DNA from: Poecilobothrus nobilitatus
Taxonomy: Eukaryota; Arthropoda; Insecta; Diptera; Dolichopodidae
NCBI GenBank assembly: GCA_947095535.1
Contig: OX352772.1
Location: 225,825,035-225,889,034 of the forward strand
DNA length: 64,000 nucleotides
Direction: 5' to 3'
Position numbers and translations under genes: made by a program. Shown piece by piece: positions 12,975-24,189 of this stretch (position 1 is the stretch's first letter; each line of letters opens with the position of its first letter). The notes under the pieces were generated by a model. That model had not been told where the DNA came from. It searched no databases and saw only the letters and a program-made list of their open reading frames with translations.

Positions 12975-14180
12975 GAAAGAATACAGTTGCCTTTGCAACT
13001 CTCAGATACCCATACGAAACGGTAGTATGTTCATAGCCTTTTTAACGTTCCATATAACGATTATCAATCCAAAACTTTTCCAAATATACTATAGTACCAT
13101 TTAATACTAAGCGGCATGTGTATAATAATTTATACTAGGTTTGCATATGTATTATATATCATTCATTCGTCAGTGACATATATGATATGTAAATAAACAT
13201 GAATTATATAAATGTAAGTATGTATACAAATATCATATACATATAAATTCTTCAAACAACCGTTATATTTTTTATTTATTTAATTTTTTTTGTACTACGC
13301 ATCATCCTCAACAATTTCAAATTATCGAATAAAAAAAATGCAAAAAAATCGTTAAAAAAATTTGTAAGAAAAATTTAGAAAAATAATGTACTCTTTCGTC
13401 AATTTTAAGGTAACCTTATATTATTAAAAAAAGTTGTTAATAAAAATAAATATATGTTATTGGAGCTTTAATTTTTGTATACTACTTCAAAAAAATTTGG
13501 ACAGGTGTTCAAGTTACAGGTGTTTAAAAATAAGAAATTTTTAGTTTTTGCCCCATACAGCTCCGAAACAGGGGGCGATACAAAAATATTTTCTGAAATG
13601 ACTCCCACTTATATTCAGAGACTTAACTTTTCTCAAAATTTCAAGTTTCTAACGTAAACCGTTTGGAAGATAGAAGGAGTCAAGAATTTGAGTTTCGTAT
13701 AACTGTAAATTAAGACACCGTATGGCACAAGTATATATTTATTGTATATATATTTTAAAGCTAATAAAAGCAGTAATGGTTTGGCGTTTTCATATTGAAG
13801 ATATGAACATGTGTTATAACAATTTAAATATAGAGCTTTTTTGAATTTTGTGGGGCTGTAGCTCCGTAACGGGTGGGGCTACAAAAAAAGTTGTTAATAA
13901 TAAAGTTAATATTTTTATGATATCTATCAGCAGTTAAAATTTCATGGCTCTATTTAAAAAAAAATGTGGGGGTCTAAAAGTTAGGTGTTTGAGAGCTAAC
14001 TGAAGTTTTGTGGTCGAATCTCAACAAAAAAGAAAATAGGGAACCTACAAATTGATGTAAGAATATTTTGTGTTCATTTCAAGACTCTACCTTTCTTAGT
14101 TTTTGAGTTATCTTGCTGACGGACAGACGGACGGAGGGACGGACGGACAAAGCTTAATCTACTTATCGTACGGGTATAAA
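12975..14180 (+). mobile_element. Family 2 element with inverted ATACCC ends
   Basis: The left end has a hairpin AGTTGCCTTTGCAACT (12985-13000) followed by ATACCCATACGA (13006-13017). The right end TCGTACGGGTAT (14166-14177) is its reverse complement in 11 of 12 positions. Before the right end lies GGACAGACGGACGGAGGGAC. The interior holds degenerate copies of the roughly 475-bp unit. A 5' hairpin, subterminal inverted repeats and a tandem core resemble nonautonomous Helentron elements (DINE-1/HINE) of flies. That class is inferred from architecture only. Confidence 0.7.
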
Positions 14181-14399
14181 AAATCATGTACGTACATACA
14201 AATGGATGTATGAATAAATGTACATACCTACATATATTTTGACTGTTTCATTGATTATTCTTGTTATTGAATAAAAAAAAATTATGTTAAATTATTAAAA
14301 GTTACTTTGCTTCGATATAAATTATTATGTAAAAAATCTATGAATTTTGGCTTTATACTCTTCGAATAATAGCGGTCGGTCCTGTGGTGGAGACAGCTA

Positions 14400-16450
14400 A
14401 TTTTTTTTTATAGTTTTAATAATCTCCCCAATGAAGCAAGATCATCTTTTATTAACAAAGTCCTGAAGTCATTCTATCCTCCTAAGCTATTCCTATAAAT
14501 TCTTATTGAAGAACCAAAAGTCAGTTCAATTAGCCAATTCATTATTTAGAATTACTATTATTTAGAGTTTTTTATGACAACATTTCACCATATTTCTTGT
14601 ATTGTAGTCGGGGATAATTCATCTTTTTTAAGAAAGTTTCTTTAATAAAGTAATGCCCTTTTCAATTTTGTGATTTAACTTTTTCCAAAATTACTAATTC
14701 AGTATATAGTTTGTCAGGAGATATAAACCAATTCAGCCTGTAGAGTATCTTGATGGCTTTATTAATGGCTGTGTTTACTCTCTTTATTAATGTAGCAGGA
14801 CAACACGACTATTTCGCCACATTGTATCGGATATGAGATATGTGTGCATGAAACAACAGTTTAGCTGAATTATTATCCAATTTCACCCCACTTCTTCTAA
14901 TAGTGATGTATAATCTACACCTAGTAATGGTATAATCTTTTTCAATATGTAATTTACGTAATCATTCCATTAAAGTTTAGAATCTCTCTCTCTTATAACA
15001 CATTTTAAGATTAACATAACTAACCTAAATATCATGTACTTTGTTTTTTCAACGGTTTTCGTTCACTGTGTATTTATTTCCGTTTACCTATTTCATATAT
15101 CTATTTAGATAACTATTTGTCAATCGTTCCAATGTCTCAGCATTATTTTAGAGTGAGATTTTAAGTTAGCAAATTTCATATTATGCAAGTAAAGTAGGTA
15201 TACCGTTGGCCCAAGAACAGATCCTTGTGGTTAATAGTTAATGCACTTTCATTACAATACAAACCATTTATTTTGGTCATGATAAAGTTGAGATGAGATA
15301 TGATTTTAGAAGTTTATGAGGAAGCGACCTTATTCCAATATCACGTACTATGTCTAATAAAATGCCATGATGCCATGCCATGCCATGTTTAATAAAATAC
15401 CATCAACAAAAATTGAACAGACATAATTTTCTTTTTCCAGACTGCCAATAATAGATCTTAATAGAATCATGGATTGCTACACTAGTGCCATGAGATTTTT
15501 TGGAAGAAGAATTAATTAATATTGAACCCACCAGAACTTTTGATAAATTCACAAAATCTATTATTGATTATCTTTTAAAAAATTTTACTCAAACAGCTAG
15601 TAAGTGTAGTAAGTCTACAGTTAGATATGTTCAAAGGAGAACCATTTTTGTAAATATTTATCACCGCTGCACATTTTAAAGTATTGGGGTAGACTCCTAT
15701 TCGATACCAATTATTAACGAGAAAACTAATTATTGACGATATTATATTTACAGTTTTTTAATCTTTTGCTGCTATATTATTAGAGCAAGGTGCATTATCT
15801 TTCAAATTCGTAATAACAGAATAAACTTAATTATCATTAGCAGGCGTGAAGAACATCGAACTTTTATTTATTATATTTTCTATAATATTTTCATCTCTAA
15901 TTTCAATTTTATCATTAAAATTGTTAGCTATGTACTTGCTGTTATTTAAAAGCTATAATGAGAAAAGCTTATTTCCTTAATTATTTTCTAATCATCTGAT
16001 TTTTGTTTTACTTTCTCATCTTTAATATTTTTATCTCTTATCTTTTTCTAATCATCTGATTTTTGGTTTGGATGTGAGAATTCAAAACCTTGCATATCTT
16101 TCTGATATTCGAAACTGCTGTTTGTAATTTTCTGTTAAAATGCTCTTGTTTTGCTTTTTTTATCTGAATAACCCTGTTTTTTATATGCTATAATTATTCT
16201 TATACTCTATACAATAAGGATCCTTTTTATGTCTCTTATAATTCATTTCTATACTCCATTAATTTTAAGATTTCCCTAGACACCCAATGATTGTACCTTC
16301 CAGTTCTAATATTCTTAACAATTGTACACCGGTCTAAAACATTACAAATTAATCCAACCAGTTTAGCAACATTTTCGCAAACGTGATTACGTAGGTAATT
16401 TTCCACCTTATGTAAGTATTCAAAATAATTTGTACTTTTTCCTACTCAGT
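14400..16450 (-). pseudogene. Decayed LINE (CR1/Jockey-like), reverse strand
   Basis: The reverse strand reads, in fragments, as LINE ORF2. A post-endonuclease linker with HWVSREILKLMEYRNEL lies near 16300-16220. The RT finger segment with CAAVINIYKNGSPLNI and a following LTSCLSKIF lies near 15700-15580. A segment corresponding to the PQG.VLGP motif lies near 15235-15200. Many stops and frameshifts make it long dead. A Jockey/CR1-group assignment is a guess from these motifs. The 3' part (14400-15000) is noncoding or too decayed to read. Confidence 0.6.
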
Positions 16451-16690
16451 TTAGACATTTACTCCATCTTCAGGGAGTATTATAAATGCTACTAAATAAA
16501 ATTTTTTTTTTTAATTTGTTTATAAATTTATCATTAATCATAATGCATATGAACATATAAACATATTATTACATACATACATATAAATTTTACAAAAAAG
16601 TAAATTTTACAAAAAACTGAAAATTAAACGAAAATTTACATATGAACATACATATTATTACATATATATGTACATAATATTACATATATA

Positions 16691-17988
16691 GGGTGTTCAA
16701 AATTGAGGTATCATTTAGATTTTGCCGCCATTTTTTTTCTACCTGGAATTTTTATACGAGGTTTCTTTAGGTATATTCTAAATACATTCCGGTTAGTTAA
16801 TATGGAACGTTACACGGAGGAACAACGTGTTTTTGTTATTACAACATTTTTTGAAAATGGTAAAAGTTTTCAAGATGTAATTAGGAAATTTCGAACAAAA
16901 TTTGGTAGAGAAAATGCTCCAACAAATCGTGCCATCAAGCTGATGGTTGATAAATTTCTAGAAACTGGATCTGTTCTTGATAACAGAGGCAACATTTATC
17001 AACGTAGTGGCCGTTCAACCGAGAATGTAGCAGTTATGAGCAGAAGTGTTGAAGAAGATCCAAAAACTTCCATTCGTCATCGTTCGCAGCAATTAAACAT
17101 CAAACCATCCACATTATTCAACATTTTGCATCGTGATCTCCATTTAAAGGCTTATAAGATCCAGCTGACTCAAGAATTAAAACCAACTGACCATGCATTA
17201 CGTCGGCAATTCGTTTCTTGGGCAATCGAAAAACAAGAAAATGAGAATTTTTTTAACAAAATAATCTTCACCGACGAAGCTCATTTCCAGCTCAATGGCT
17301 ACGTCAATAAACAGAATTGCCGCATTTGGGGTGAAGAGAATCCAAGGGTTATCTTAGAGCAACCAGTACATCCACAAAAAGTTTCGGTTTGGTGTGGTTT
17401 GTGGTCAGGAGGAATCATCGGACCATATTTTTTTGAAAACGCAAATGGAAATGCGATTACGGTCAATGGAAATCGCTACAGGGAGATGATCCGAAGCTTT
17501 TTTGTGACGGGAAATTGATGATTTGGACATAGAGAATATGTGGTTTCAACAGGACGGTGCCACTTACCACACAGCAAGAGAAACAATGGATCTTTTGAAG
17601 GAAAAGTTCGAAGATCGCATTATTTCTCGTAGAGGGGGAGTGATGTGGCCTCCAAAATCGTGCGATTTGACACCGTTGGATTTTTCTTTGTGGGGTTTTG
17701 TGAAATCGAAAGTGTACAGCAATAATCCCACAACAATTCAAGAGCTTCAAAACAACATTATCGAGCAGATTTCAACCATTGAGAACAGTTTATTGAACAA
17801 CGTCATTCAGAATTTTGGTAAAAGTTTGGAGGCCTGCCGAAGTAGTAGAGGGGGCCACTTAGCCGACATAATTTTTCATTATTAACCGGAACCTATTTGT
17901 AATAAATTAAAATAAAAATATATTTAATATTTAAAAAAGAAAGTCTATTTTTATTAAAATTAAAATGATACCTCAATTTTGAACACCC
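16691..17988 (+). mobile_element. mariner (DD41D, rosa-like), copy 1
   Basis: Perfect 26-bp terminal inverted repeats lie at 16691-16716 and 17963-17988, beginning GGGTGTTCAAAATTGAGG. TA-rich target sequence flanks both ends (TATA on the left, ATTATA on the right). Length is 1,298 bp, normal for mariner. It encloses one transposase gene on the same strand. Confidence 0.95.
16802..17885 (+). pseudogene. mariner transposase with one frameshift, copy 1
   Basis: The cut-and-paste transposase starts at MERYTEEQRVFVITTFFENG. A paired helix-turn-helix DNA-binding region occupies about the first 115 residues. The DDE/D catalytic residues are visible as D in IIFTDEAHFQ, D in MWFQQDGATYH and D in LTPLDFSLWGF. 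The last two are separated by 41 residues, which defines the DD41D (rosa-like) mariner group. The frame breaks near 17505 (TTTGTGACGGG), just before EIDDLDIEN, consistent with one extra base; without it the flanking protein would be continuous. The protein is therefore truncated before the second aspartate and inactive. An earlier in-frame start exists but begins inside the terminal repeat. Confidence 0.93.
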
Positions 17989-18177
17989 ATTATAAATTAA
18001 TATATTTTTTATATATTAATTTTATAAAAAAACAGAAATTACTTTCCTTACGTCAAATAATATTAAATGCAAAGCAAATTCTTTTTTGAGAAATTTGAGA
18101 ACATTACAGTTCACAACAAATTTAAATTAAAATCCCGGCTGACAAATATATGGTATATAAATGAATCTCAATGAATG

Positions 18178-18290
18178 AACGCTAAAATTATTTGGACTGG
18201 TTAAATTACATAAAGAAGATAAACCTATTCGTCCAGTAGTTTCGTATTGTAGTGCTCCAACTTTTAAACTATTTACATATTATAATTCAC
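18178..18290 (+). pseudogene. Penelope-like RT fragment
   Basis: A short frame reads LFGLVKLHKEDKPIRPVVS followed by YCSAPTFKLF. The KLHK...PIRPVVS...APT.KL pattern is the conserved early RT block of Penelope-like elements. Only about 35 residues survive, with a frameshift just upstream. Nothing else of the element is recognisable nearby. Confidence 0.6.
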
Positions 18291-18294
18291 TTTT

Positions 18295-18640
18295 TATACC
18301 CCTATGAACTATGTTCAAACTTCAAGGGTATAATAAATTTGCCGTTACGTTTGTGAGACCTTAAGCAGTCGAGCTAGATATAGTGCCAAAGGTATGGATC
18401 CGCTCTGAATCGAATTTTGAGTAGATTAAGCCATGTACGTCCGTCCGTCCACCTAGCCGTATGTATGTATGCCCGCCCGTCAGTCCGTCCACACGATAAC
18501 TCAAAAAATAAAAAACCTAGGAGGAAAATGGCGTTTAGTTACATGCCAACAATATCTGTAAAATTTGATTATACTGGTGCGGCAGGTTCGGGTAGCTACC
18601 ATACAACTTCTTTTTTCAAATGAAAATAACTCAGTGTCTG
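18295..18640 (+). repeat. Third ATACCC-type fly repeat fragment
   Basis: TTTTTATACCCCTATGAAC and GGGTATAATAAATTT near 18297-18345 are followed by CATGTACGTCCGTCCGTCC and CCGCCCGTCAGTCCGTCC (18432-18492). This GTCC-rich motif and the terminal ATACCC are widespread in fly introns and intergenic repeats. It is related in layout to families 1 and 2 but is not the same sequence. Confidence 0.55.
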
Positions 18641-18671
18641 TTGAAACTAGGTATTTGAAATTGAAACTAGG

Positions 18672-18765
18672 TATCATTTAAAAAGAAAAAAATGGTAAAG
18701 AAGGTAAATCATTGAGTAAAAGGGTTTTAAATGTCTGTCATTTACAGATTAAATATTATGATATG
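18672..18765. repeat. Direct repeat, copy 1 (about 93 bp)
   Basis: ATCATTTAAAAAGAAAAAAATG, then AAATCATTGAGTAAAAGGG and GTCATTTACAGATTAAAT, recur at 19194-19284 with few changes. The two copies are about 522 bp apart and flank the tRNA-like sequence. Confidence 0.8.
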
Positions 18766-18810
18766 ATGATATGAAAATATCAGAAAAACAACAAAAAAAA
18801 AAAAAAAATA

Positions 18811-18885
18811 GAATTGCATCGAACTTGCAAACCCCAAAACTTTGAATTTTACGAATCAGCCACTCTACCACTGCACCAAACCCGT
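18811..18885 (-). repeat. tRNA-like sequence (SINE head or tRNA pseudogene)
   Basis: Read on the reverse strand it has an A-box-like GGTGCAGTGGTAGAGTGG (18860-18877) and a B-box-like GCAAGTTCGATGC (18816-18828), about 33 nt apart. A long A-run lies on the plus strand next to it. The stems are imperfect, so I read it as a tRNA-derived SINE head or pseudogene and not a working tRNA. Confidence 0.5.
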
Positions 18886-19193
18886 TACTAAAATCTGAAT
18901 GTTTATATTCAGTTATATTGTGAAATTTTTATTTCCTACCATACATATTTTAAAATTTTATTTATGTATTTAGAAAAAAAACAAAAAGCAAAAACAAAAA
19001 AGCAAAATTTAAAATTCAACGGAATAAAAGAGCGTCGTTTTTGAATATGTATATTATAGGTATAGATTAAACATACTATATGATACATATGTATATGCTT
19101 TACATGGGTTTTTTATAAAAATGGAAAATTATTAATGAAAATCAGAAAATTTTGGAAAAATATTAATCTTGTAAGATGGCTGTACTGAATATA

Positions 19194-19284
19194 TATCATT
19201 TAAAAAGAAAAAAATGAAAGTTGGTTGGTAAATCATTAAGTAAAAGGGTTTTAAATATCTGTCATTTACAGATTAAATATTATG
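19194..19284. repeat. Direct repeat, copy 2
   Basis: Partner of 18672-18765. The stretch 19285-19630 that follows is AT-rich with T-runs and is probably 5' noncoding sequence of the next LINE. Confidence 0.8.
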
Positions 19285-19629
19285 ATTAATTTAATAACTA
19301 CGGTTGTAGTCTCAGCTAATTATTAGTGGTGGATATAAATTAAATATTGCTTGTATATGATAAGGTATTATAAACTGTCATGTACAATATTAGTGTTTTT
19401 CTTGTATCCAATCCTAATTTACAATGTATGACGAATTATGTTTCTGATTTTATTATTTAGTATTATTATTTTTTTTTTTTGCTTTTTATAATATGTTATA
19501 ATTCTTCTTTTCTCAAAAGGGGATTATAATATATTATAAGTCTTTTTATTTAAGTTTTTTAATTAAATTTTATAATATTAATTTTTTTTCCGTTGCAATA
19601 TTGCCAATATTACCAAGATAGCCAATTTT

Positions 19630-21035
19630 TCTTTCAATTTTTGCAATATTCTTGGTCTCGCATCAAACTTTTGCGCCGTATATGCACACTTATTCTCAGA
19701 AAGGCCAGCATTGTTAGCACTATGCGAAACTCAAGTTAAAGACGATAGTATTTATTTTAATATTAACAACTATTTTTTGGTTTCGCATTTCATTACCCAC
19801 AGAAGTGTCTCTTTATATATTCGTTCTGATATAACTTTCAACACTCTTCTCAATTTAAAAGGCTCCAACCATATTTTTGATTATATATTTGGATTAAATT
19901 ACGTATTGAAAAGTCTACAGTCTACAAGTCTATTTTTTATACAGATCTCTCCCCAAGCAAGTGCGTCGAATAACATCAACTCAGTCCTGGTCCAACACAC
20001 GGATGCTGAGATTGTTATTATTTATACATTATTCTAATCACAATTCACCAGAAGGCAGGCAAGCTGAACTATTTTCGAATATCTCCAACTTTCTCAACTT
20101 GTTAGAAACCCAACGAGGGTTCCAGTTCAAAATGGCCATAATCAACATCTTCTGGACTTATTTCTAACCACAAATCCAGAAAAATACACAATTTCTGTTA
20201 ACTCTCCGCTTGGTAACTCCGACCATTGCCTTGTTAAAACAGGTTTCCCAGGAGGTATATCTGCTAGTCCAAGCATAACCCCAAAAAGATTAGTGTGGCA
20301 TTACAACCTGACTAACTGAGATGGCTTGAATAATTTTTTAAAAGGCTTCGACTGGTCTGTATACTTTCGTCAAAGAAATGTTGATCGTTTTGCTGATGCC
20401 ATTAGTAAAACTATAATGCTAGGTATGAAACTATTCATACCTAGATCTTATAGGTCTGTTAAACCAAATACGAAGTCATGGTTTAATGACATTTGCAAAA
20501 GGGCCATCAGAAATAAAGAGGACATTTTTAAACTTTACAAGGCTAATATCTCGGAGGCATCACGTAGAGTTATAAAATGGCTCGAAATAATTGTAAAAAA
20601 ATTATCAGTCAACAAAAGTTCCTGCATAACCAGAGGTTGAAGCATAAAATTCTCCACCAACCCAACTGCAATCGTTCTTTTTTAACATTTGCAGAAGATG
20701 TTAAATGTAAATCTTCATTACCTCCCTTGATTGATAATAATGACTGTATCATATCAGATTCGCCTGGTAAAGCTAACTTGTTTGCAAGACTTTTTGCTGC
20801 AAATTGCACACTCCCTCCTACAACTCAACTTCCACCAACAATTCCTGAAGTTGATCGCTCCTGTATATTTGGAAAGATTTACTTCAGGAATTGAGTTGTA
20901 GTGAAAGTTATGAAGAATCTGAATGATCAAAAGTCCACTGGGTCTGATGGAATCCCCGCCATGGTTTTAAGAAATACTGTCTTCTCCATTGCGAAACCTC
21001 TTCGCAACCTTTTTTACCTTTCGTTTTCAAACGAA
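19630..21035 (+). pseudogene. Jockey/CR1-like LINE, copy A (5' part)
   Basis: ORF2 remnant starting in the endonuclease (PALLALCETQV near 19705). It continues through an endonuclease end (EKYTISVNSPLGNSDHCLV near 20195), the linker with FNDICKRAIRNKEDIFKLYK near 20485, and the first RT segment (KSTGSDGIPAMVLRNTVF near 20930). It stops near 21035, where another LINE begins. It belongs to the same family as 37290-39235 and 46726-49490. Several frameshifts are present. The family resembles Jockey/CR1-group elements; exact clade is not settled. Confidence 0.8.
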
Positions 21036-21059
21036 AATCATCAGTTATCAACAATGATG

Positions 21060-23250
21060 AAATCATGACTTATAAGATTCCAAACTATAAGGTACTTTTC
21101 AATTTTATATTACTTTTCAAAGATAATATAAAGTTTACTGAGGTATTAAAAGATGAAAATTATAGTTTTAATGTAATCGAAATTCTAAATTCTGAACCGA
21201 ATCTAAGAATTGGTGGATTTTACAAGGCCCCAGCGGCAAATATCAACATATTTATAGATTATCTGGAAAGTAAACTAAGGAATAAAGGAAACTACATATT
21301 TTTGCTGATACCAATTTAAATCTATTCGATAACTCTAATGTAGTAATAAAGATAAAAATATGATAGTCACATCTGGTTATAGTATAGTTAACAAAACACA
21401 AAGTACCACAAACACAGTTCACTCCAATACCTTAATTGATCATATTATAACAAACTTTACCGATAAATATAATATTAATTTTCCAATAGAAAATAATAGT
21501 CTATCTGATCACCAATTAGCAACAGTATATTGACTTCAGTGTCAGTTAGGACTAGAAATAATTCTTGGATAACACCGGTGATATATGAAAAATTAAAAAT
21601 TAGAAAAAAGATCCAGAGAATACTGATAAAAGAATAAAATATAAACAATTCAAGAAAAAGTTGGAAAAATTAATAAAGGAAGCAGAAACAAACCATATCA
21701 ATAGAAGTATTAAGAATGCCGTAAGTAACTCTAGAAAATTGTGGAAAGTATTAAATAATACTATAAACAATTCTCACGAGGAAATTTCTGAACATATTAC
21801 TAGTGCGGTAAAAATAAATAAAGAAAACACAAAGGATGAAAGGATGAAAATGAAACGGCAAACACGTTAAATTCATATTTTAATGAAGTAAGAGAATCCG
21901 TTATTAAAGGAATAAAAAAAAAATGTAATTAATAATTCTGTTCAACATAAAAGGAAAAGCCAAAGGTTAGTTCTATTCTCAGTTACGGAAACAAAGATTT
22001 ATAAAATTATTATGAAGTTAAACAGAAATTCAGGTTCGGGACTAGATAAAATAACGGTAAAGGATTTACAAGAATTAGTTAACATCATCAAACAATCTAA
22101 AGCAAAATTGATCAATAAATGCTTTATGGAAGGAACATTCCCATATTCATTAAAAAAGCATATATAGTTCCGATTCATAAAAGTGGTTCAAAAAATTAAT
22201 GTGGTAATTATAGACCAATTTCCATATTGAATTCAATTTCCTAAATATTTGATAACGCAATTAATATAAGAATAAAAAAGTTTATTTCAAAAACAGTTGA
22301 TTTTGATCCAAATCAATATGGTTTACTAGAAAATAGTGCCACAGAATCAACAATTACAGCTACGTTGGAACAAATTTATGATGTACTTGATAAATGGTAT
22401 TTTGTGGGTGCAGTATTTATCGATCCTACAAAAGCCTTCGATGTAGTAAATCATAGTAGACTAGTTAATTTTCTAGACAAGCTGGCTATAAGAGGTAATT
22501 GTAATCTTCTATTAAAAAGTTACCTAACAAATCAAACTCAGTGTGTTAACGTGAACGAAGTTTTAAGTGATGAACTTACTATAAAAACTGGTGTACCACA
22601 AGATTCTCTCCTAGGACCTTTGTTATATCTTTTATATATGATGAATATACCAAAGAGTAATATTATTTTAAACTATAATGTATATGCAGATGATACTAAT
22701 ATCATAGCAAAAGCTAAATAGGTAAAATATACTAAATCAAGGTCTAAATACAATATGTAATTGACTTGATTGTAATGAACTCTGCATAAACGCTAAAAAA
22801 AATCAACTATTTATTATTTAAAACAAAAAGAAATATATGATAATATTTGATGTGTAAGATAAGAGATACAAAAATTGAAAGAGTAGATTATGTAAAATAT
22901 TTTGGAATAACAATTGATGATAATTTGAAATGGGACTATATAAAAACATGAGGAAAAAAGTGATGCCTATTATACTGGCATTCCCAATTGTGCAGCTAAG
23001 CTTATATATAATGGGCACATTCTTTCAAGAATAAGGTATAATATATGTAGTTGGAGTCATAGTTCAAATTTTCATATGCTAATAAAATGTTTAATTCATT
23101 ACCAATAGAAAATAGAAATAGTCAGAAATTGCAAATATTCAATAGAAAACTTAAAGAACATGTAAAAAATTTTAGAAATTAAATAATGATTTAAGTAAAA
23201 AGTTAGTAAATCAAAAAATTTAATTAAAAATTCGCTGTAAATTTTTGTTT
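21060..23250 (+). pseudogene. Second LINE (CR1/Jockey-like), near full ORF2
   Basis: In order: an endonuclease segment (LRIGGFYKAPAANINIFIDY near 21210 and LSDHQLATVY near 21500), a linker (21660-21870), and an RT core. The core shows AVFIDPTKAFDVVNHSRL near 22412, a GVPQDSLLGPLLYLLY segment near 22590 where the usual PQGS is PQDS, and the catalytic YADDTNIIAKAK near 22683. A thumb remnant follows to about 23200. Stops and frameshifts break it into at least five pieces. The catalytic YADD is intact but the gene as a whole is dead. The LOA-like LINE follows directly at 23304. Confidence 0.82.
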
Positions 23251-23303
23251 ATTAGATTATAATTTTAGTTTTAATTATATAATTTCTTATAGATCATTTT
23301 TTT

Positions 23304-23460
23304 GGTCGGCAAAAATCCTCAATCCAAACTCTCCTCGTGGGTGCCGACCGGAAATAATCACTAGCTAGGTGGTTAGGTACTAAGGGAAAGGTAAACTGAG
23401 TCTGTCTTTATGTATCGTATTACTCACACCTCGGTTTTTACCGGAACCATTGGATTGGGG
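23304..23460 (+). ncRNA. HDV-like self-cleaving ribozyme at the LINE 5' end
   Basis: The first bases of the LOA-like element fold as a nested double pseudoknot. P1 is GGTCGGC (23304-23310) with GCCGACC (23343-23349), 7 perfect pairs. P2 is CCTCAATCCAA (23317-23327) with TTGGATTGGGG (23450-23460), 11 pairs including one G-U. P3 is ACTC (23328-23331) with GGGT (23339-23342). L3 is TCCTCGT, nearly identical to the hepatitis delta loop. GG right after P1' (23350-23351) can form P1.1 with the L3 cytosines. AGGTG and CACCT can start P4. Such ribozymes are known at the 5' ends of R2, RTE and LOA-group LINEs, where they release the transcript 5' end. The weak point is J4/2: the usual C-N-R-A before P2' is not clean (AACCA), so this copy may be damaged. 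Confidence 0.72.
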
Positions 23461-23660
23461 TAAACCTGGGCCGGATTCAAGGTGTTATACGAACCGTGCC
23501 GATGATCAGCCTGGCTGGGAGCCCAGTCTTAAAAATTGCCCAGTCGCGAACGCAGTGTTCGGAGTACCTGGCGACCCTCCGAATTAATTAGCCTTACCCT
23601 ATGTATACGAATCCCTGCATAGGCCGGACCTTCCTTTTATTCGTACTCGTGGGTTCAAAT

Positions 23661-24186
23661 ATGGAACAAATTTAAAAAAAAAAAAGATTCGCAAAAAGAG
23701 TTAGCCAGCACTTCCCAAAAGTCGGCAAGTAAAGCGACCAAACCGGGCAGTAGCAGTGCTAAGGAAAGTCGCGAACAACCAAAGACGGTACGCAAATTGC
23801 GCCCGTCGAAACAAGCCTTCTTCGATAAACGGTCGGCCTATAAAATTATTGAGAGGTTAAGCTCTTTCAATATTGGTTAGTTATCTGAGGCGCAAAAGAA
23901 CTCCTTAGTCTGGGCCAAAACAGTAGTAGGCCAGGTCAAGCCTCAAGAAGGACAAATCCCAGGTTTATCGAAGGGGCTTATGTCCAAGAAACAGGGGTCA
24001 CAGGATGAGCCACAGGGTAGGTCCAAAAAGGCTAGGCTGCTAGGGAGCAACCAGGTAACCAAGCCTTTCAATAAAATTGCAAAGGATAGTTTAATTCTGG
24101 CAATCATTGATGAAGGGTTAGAGGATGGGGGTATTTCTCCCAGTAACTGGAAGAACATTAACATTAAATTTAACTTTTATGTATAA
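23661..24186 (+). pseudogene. LINE ORF1 (gag-like) N-terminal remnant
   Basis: The likely start is ATG at 23661, but a 12-A run just after it puts the frame off by one. The readable protein then runs through a basic, serine-rich region, then AFFDKRSAYKIIERLSSFNIG, an in-frame TAG, and continues through KGLMSKKQGSQDEPQGRSKK and ILAIIDEGLEDGGISPSNW. This basic leader and central segment fit the RNA-binding ORF1 protein of LOA/Jockey-type LINEs. The expected CCHC zinc knuckles are absent because of the internal deletion. Confidence 0.65.
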
Positions 24187-24189
24187 TTA

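Larger units (their letters stand above)
16565..18130. repeat. Repeat X, copy 1, split by mariner
   Basis: The left part (16565-16690) and right part (17991-18130) are together reverse-complement homologous to 27690-28140. The left part shares AAATTTTACAAAAAACT and AACATACATATTATTACAT. The right part shares AATTTTATAAAAAAACAGAAA and GTCAAATAATATTAAATGC. The mariner sits in a TATATA stretch. The identity of repeat X is unknown; an LTR or a noncoding element is possible. Confidence 0.75.
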
